The notes under the pieces: generated by a model
Database searches by the model: none
What the model was told of the DNA's origin: nothing
Seen by the model: only the letters and a program-made list of their open reading frames with translations
Shown here: piece after piece, positions 20,165 to 22,462 of the stretch
Numbering within the stretch: position 1 is the first letter of the stretch
Layout of the letters: each line of letters begins with the position of its first letter
Position numbers and translations under genes: made by a program
NCBI GenBank assembly: GCA_016711345.1
Contig: JADJTD010000007.1
Coordinates: 1 to 22,462, forward strand
DNA length: 22,462 bases
Origin: Chloracidobacterium sp.
GTDB lineage: Bacteria > Acidobacteriota > Blastocatellia > Pyrinomonadales > Pyrinomonadaceae
Direction: 5' to 3'

Positions 20165-21570
20165 ACCCGTTCCGCAGCCTCATCGCGGGCGCGCTGCTCA
20201 TCTTCGGCGCGGCCGCCAACACCATCGAGGAGCTCCGCAGCAAGCTGCAGGAGCTGCAGGCCTCGGCCCAGGGCCTCCAGGACCTGGCCGACGCCGAGAA
20301 GCGCGACCTGACCGAGGCCGAGACCAAGCAGATCGCCGACCTCTTCGCGGCCTTCGACGCCACGGAGCTGGAGATCCGCCGCCGGGAGGACCTGCAGGCC
20401 CGGGCCGACCGCATCGGCGCCAGCGCCGCCCGCATCGTCCGCCCCGACCCGACCCCCGCCAGTGTCCAGAACGCGGTCCGCCCGGCCATCACCGGCGGCG
20501 AGCCCGCAGCCGTCGCCAGCTCCCGCGGCACCGGCGGCTTCCGCGCCTTCGGCGACTTCGCCAAGGCCGTCCACTCGGCGGCCGGCGGCCGGCAGACCGA
20601 CCCCCGGCTGAGCATGGTGAACGCGGCCGCGGCCACCACCTACGGCCAGGAGGGCGTGGGCGCTGACGGCGGCTACATGGTCCCCCCGGACTTCAAGGCC
20701 ACCATCCTCTCCCGGGTCCTCGCCGAGGACTCGCTGCTCTCCCGCTGCGACCAGACCCCCACCACCTCCAACTCGATCACCGTGCCGATCGATGAGGACA
20801 GCCCGTGGGCCACCTCCGGCATCCAGGCCACCTGGGAGGGCGAGGCCACCACCTTCGGCCAGGGCAAGCCGGCGCTGAAGAGCACCACCGTCCGCGCCAA
20901 CAAGATCACCGCCCTGGTCCCGGTCACCGACGAGCTGCTCGAGGACGCTCCCTCGCTCGAGTCGTTCCTGCGCCAGAAGGCCCCGGCGAAGATCGACTAC
21001 AAGGTGAACGACGCCATCATCAACGGCGACGGCGTCGGCAAGCCGATGGGCTTCCTCGCCTCCCCCTGCCTGGTCACCCAGGCGGCCGAGGGCGGGCAGA
21101 CCGCGGGCACCGTCAACTTCGCGAACATCTCCAAGATGTACTCGCGCATGCCGGCCGCCAACCGGAAGAACGCCGTCTGGATCATCAACCAGGACCTCGA
21201 GCCGCAGCTCGACAACCTGGTGGTGCCCGGCGCCGGCGCCTCCGTGGCGGCCCCCGCCTACATGCCGCCCGGCGGCATGAGCGCCTCGCCGTTCGCCACC
21301 CTGAAGGGCCGGCCGGTCATCTACACCGAGGCCGCCAACGCCCTGGGCGCGGTGGGCGACATCACCTTCGCCGACCTGTCGGCGTATCTGGCGGTGGTGA
21401 AGTCCGGCGGGCTCAAGACGGACTTCTCGATCCACCTCTGGTTCGACCAGGGGCTCAGCGCCTTCCGCTTCGTGCTGCGGATCGGCGGGCGGCCCTGGTG
21501 GAACTCGCCCATGGCCCGGGCCAAGAGCGCCAACACGCTCTCCCCGTTCGTCGCCCTGGCGGCCCGGTAA
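20161..21570 (+). CDS. HK97-fold major capsid protein with hydrophobic N-terminus
   Basis: A 469-residue capsid protein starting at GTG 20161 with AAGGAG eight bases upstream. Residues about 20-90 are a coiled-coil delta (scaffold) domain (NTIEELRSKLQELQASAQGL; DATELEIRRREDLQARADRI) that the upstream protease would remove. The HK97 fold follows: GADGGYMVPPDFKATILSRV, ITVPIDEDSPWATSG, KITALVPVTDELLEDAPSLE, DDAIINGDG-type NDAIINGDGVGKPMGFLASP and a C-terminal YLAVVKSGGLKTDFSIHLWF. Unusually, residues 2-19 (NPFRSLIAGALLIFGAAA) look like a signal anchor. The strong ribosome binding site supports this start. Confidence 0.95.
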   Translation: MNPFRSLIAGALLIFGAAANTIEELRSKLQELQASAQGLQDLADAEKRDLTEAETKQIADLFAAFDATELEIRRREDLQARADRIGASAARIVRPDPTPASVQNAVRPAITGGEPAAVASSRGTGGFRAFGDFAKAVHSAAGGRQTDPRLSMVNAAAATTYGQEGVGADGGYMVPPDFKATILSRVLAEDSLLSRCDQTPTTSNSITVPIDEDSPWATSGIQATWEGEATTFGQGKPALKSTTVRANKITALVPVTDELLEDAPSLESFLRQKAPAKIDYKVNDAIINGDGVGKPMGFLASPCLVTQAAEGGQTAGTVNFANISKMYSRMPAANRKNAVWIINQDLEPQLDNLVVPGAGASVAAPAYMPPGGMSASPFATLKGRPVIYTEAANALGAVGDITFADLSAYLAVVKSGGLKTDFSIHLWFDQGLSAFRFVLRIGGRPWWNSPMARAKSANTLSPFVALAAR

Positions 21571-21576
21571 CCGACC

Positions 21577-21605
21577 TGAGGGGCCGCCCGCCTCGGGGCC
21601 CCTCA
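21577..21605 (+). terminator. 9-bp hairpin downstream of the capsid gene
   Basis: TGAGGGGCC pairs perfectly with GGCCCCTCA across an 11-nt loop, seven bases after the capsid stop. There is no T tract, so it may stabilise the 3' end of capsid mRNA or cause partial termination. Confidence 0.5.
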
Positions 21606-21628
21606 CCCCCCAACAGGAGAACGAACCC

Positions 21629-22036
21629 ATGATCCCCAACATCAAGCCCTCGGCGGTCTACCCGATCAAGGGCGGCATCAACCCGCAGTCCATCGCCGCG
21701 GCCGGCACCCAGACCTCCGGGTGGCTGGACGCCAAGGACGGTGAGTGGCTGAAGGGCACGCTCCTCAACGGCGCGCTCGGCGGCTCCACCCTCACCAACC
21801 TCAAGGTCGAGCAGGCCACCAGCGCCGCCGGCGCCGGCGCGAAGGACCTGGTCACCAACGTGGTCAACGCGCTGCAGGTCGCCGGGACCCACGTGCAGTT
21901 CGAGGTGCAGCTGGTCAACGCCCTCGACCTCGACGGCGGCTTCCGCTACGTCCGGGTCAGCGTGACCAACACCGGCGGCACCGGCGCTCTCCAGGCGGTC
22001 GCCTGCGAGATCGGGCCCGCCCCGTACATGGCGTAA
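21629..22036 (+). CDS. Probable head decoration/structural protein
   Basis: A 135-residue protein with ATG 21629 and AGGAG upstream. It is rich in Gly, Ala, Thr and Val and predicted mostly beta (SGWLDAKDGEWLKGTLLNGA, HVQFEVQLVNALDLDGGFRY, VRVSVTNTGGTGALQAVACE), as expected for a capsid cement protein. Position straight after the major capsid gene and flanking hairpins fit a highly expressed head protein. I do not recognise a named family, so decoration is the inference and another minor head protein is possible. Confidence 0.7.
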   Translation: MIPNIKPSAVYPIKGGINPQSIAAAGTQTSGWLDAKDGEWLKGTLLNGALGGSTLTNLKVEQATSAAGAGAKDLVTNVVNALQVAGTHVQFEVQLVNALDLDGGFRYVRVSVTNTGGTGALQAVACEIGPAPYMA

Positions 22037-22043
22037 GCAGCAC

Positions 22044-22079
22044 CGGGGCGCGGGCGGATCCCCTCCCGCCCGCGCCCCG
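22044..22079 (+). terminator. 14-bp perfect hairpin downstream of the decoration gene
   Basis: A 14-bp GC-only stem (22044-22057 with 22066-22079) and an 8-nt loop, lying seven bases after the stop codon. It is the strongest hairpin seen in the window. No T tract follows, as is common for hairpins in very GC-rich genomes. Confidence 0.55.
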
Positions 22080-22094
22080 CTCCCCCTCCCAGCC

Positions 22095-22462
22095 ATGGCC
22101 ACCGGCGACCTCACCACCCTCGCGCAGGTCAAAGGGTACCTGCCCAAGGTGGAGGTGCTCGACACGCAGTTCGACGCCCTGCTCGCGCGCCTCATCACCG
22201 CGACGTCGGAGCGGTTCAAGGCGGACACCAACCGCACCATCCTCAAGGCCACGGTCACCGAGACCACCAGCGGGAGCGGCACCACGCGCCTCCTCCTGGG
22301 CGAGTACCCGGTGGCCGGGGTCACCTCCGTCACCGTGGACGGGACGCTGGTCCCGCAGCGCGCCGCGGTCGGCGAGAGCGGCTGGGTCCTCATGGGCTCC
22401 CGCGTGGAGCTCGTCGGCTACGTCTTCGCCTGCGGCGTCGCCAACGTGGTGGTGGTCTACGG
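22095..22462 (+). CDS. Phage head-tail connector (gp6-like), partial
   Basis: The first 122 codons of a gene cut by the right edge. ATG 22095 begins MATGDLTTLAQVKGYLPKVE and continues DTQFDALLARLITATSERFK, the N-terminal helices of HK97 gp6-like connectors, which form the ring below the portal. The later visible part (TRLLLGEYPVAGVTSVTVDG) has the LxxYPV/I-x-S-VT pattern common in this family. Gene order after capsid and decoration genes supports it. No good ribosome binding site is seen; the leader is C-rich. Confidence 0.85.
   Translation, partial: MATGDLTTLAQVKGYLPKVEVLDTQFDALLARLITATSERFKADTNRTILKATVTETTSGSGTTRLLLGEYPVAGVTSVTVDGTLVPQRAAVGESGWVLMGSRVELVGYVFACGVANVVVVY

Overview
The window is part of a tailed-phage (siphovirus-like) genome, most likely an integrated prophage or a temperate phage. 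Its host is a very GC-rich bacterium (roughly 70% or more by eye, third positions almost all G/C, GTG starts and TGA stops favoured). Gene types and composition resemble phages of Myxococcota such as Anaeromyxobacter, but that is a guess from composition. No integrase, attachment site or lysis cassette is visible, and both ends cut through genes.

Layout. (1) 1-3013, minus strand: a leftward operon of small accessory genes. From its promoter these are a Cys-rich protein, two HTPGPW-type proteins, an XRE regulator, a DUF6948-like gene with a frameshift, a protein carrying about 50 Gly-(Ser/Tyr/Asp) dipeptides, and three small coupled genes. (2) 3053-5023: an apparent lambda-type immunity region. 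Two nearly identical promoter/operator blocks, each with a pair of 17-bp sites separated by CAGTGR, flank a membrane-anchored HIRAN-domain protein, a small ORF and a leftward regulator that needs a -1 shift at a C6 run. (3) 5026-7911, plus strand: an early operon with XRE (Cro- or CI-like), a CII-like regulator, an ORF6N antirepressor-type protein, small proteins and an MT-A70 adenine methyltransferase. (4) 7920-8300: a lone minus-strand gene. (5) 8393-13973: a replication initiator-like protein with a possible internal origin, two small membrane proteins, a run of coiled-coil and zinc-motif proteins, a VRR-NUC-like nuclease and a MazG-like protein. (6) 14007-22462: a zinc-motif protein, HNH endonuclease, a structured non-coding stretch that may hold cos, then the HK97-type head module: P27-family TerS, TerL, portal, ClpP-type prohead protease, major capsid protein, a probable decoration protein and a head-tail connector running off the end.

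Working together: the paired operators would let one repressor silence both the leftward and rightward early operons. The rightward operon would supply regulation, DNA methylation and replication. Late genes then package DNA (HNH, TerS, TerL) and build the capsid. Nearly all gene junctions are 4-base overlaps (mostly GTGA), so translation is heavily coupled. Three genes have intact coding on both sides of a single-base frame change at a poly-C run. This could be sequence error, slippage or real recoding, and reads would settle it.
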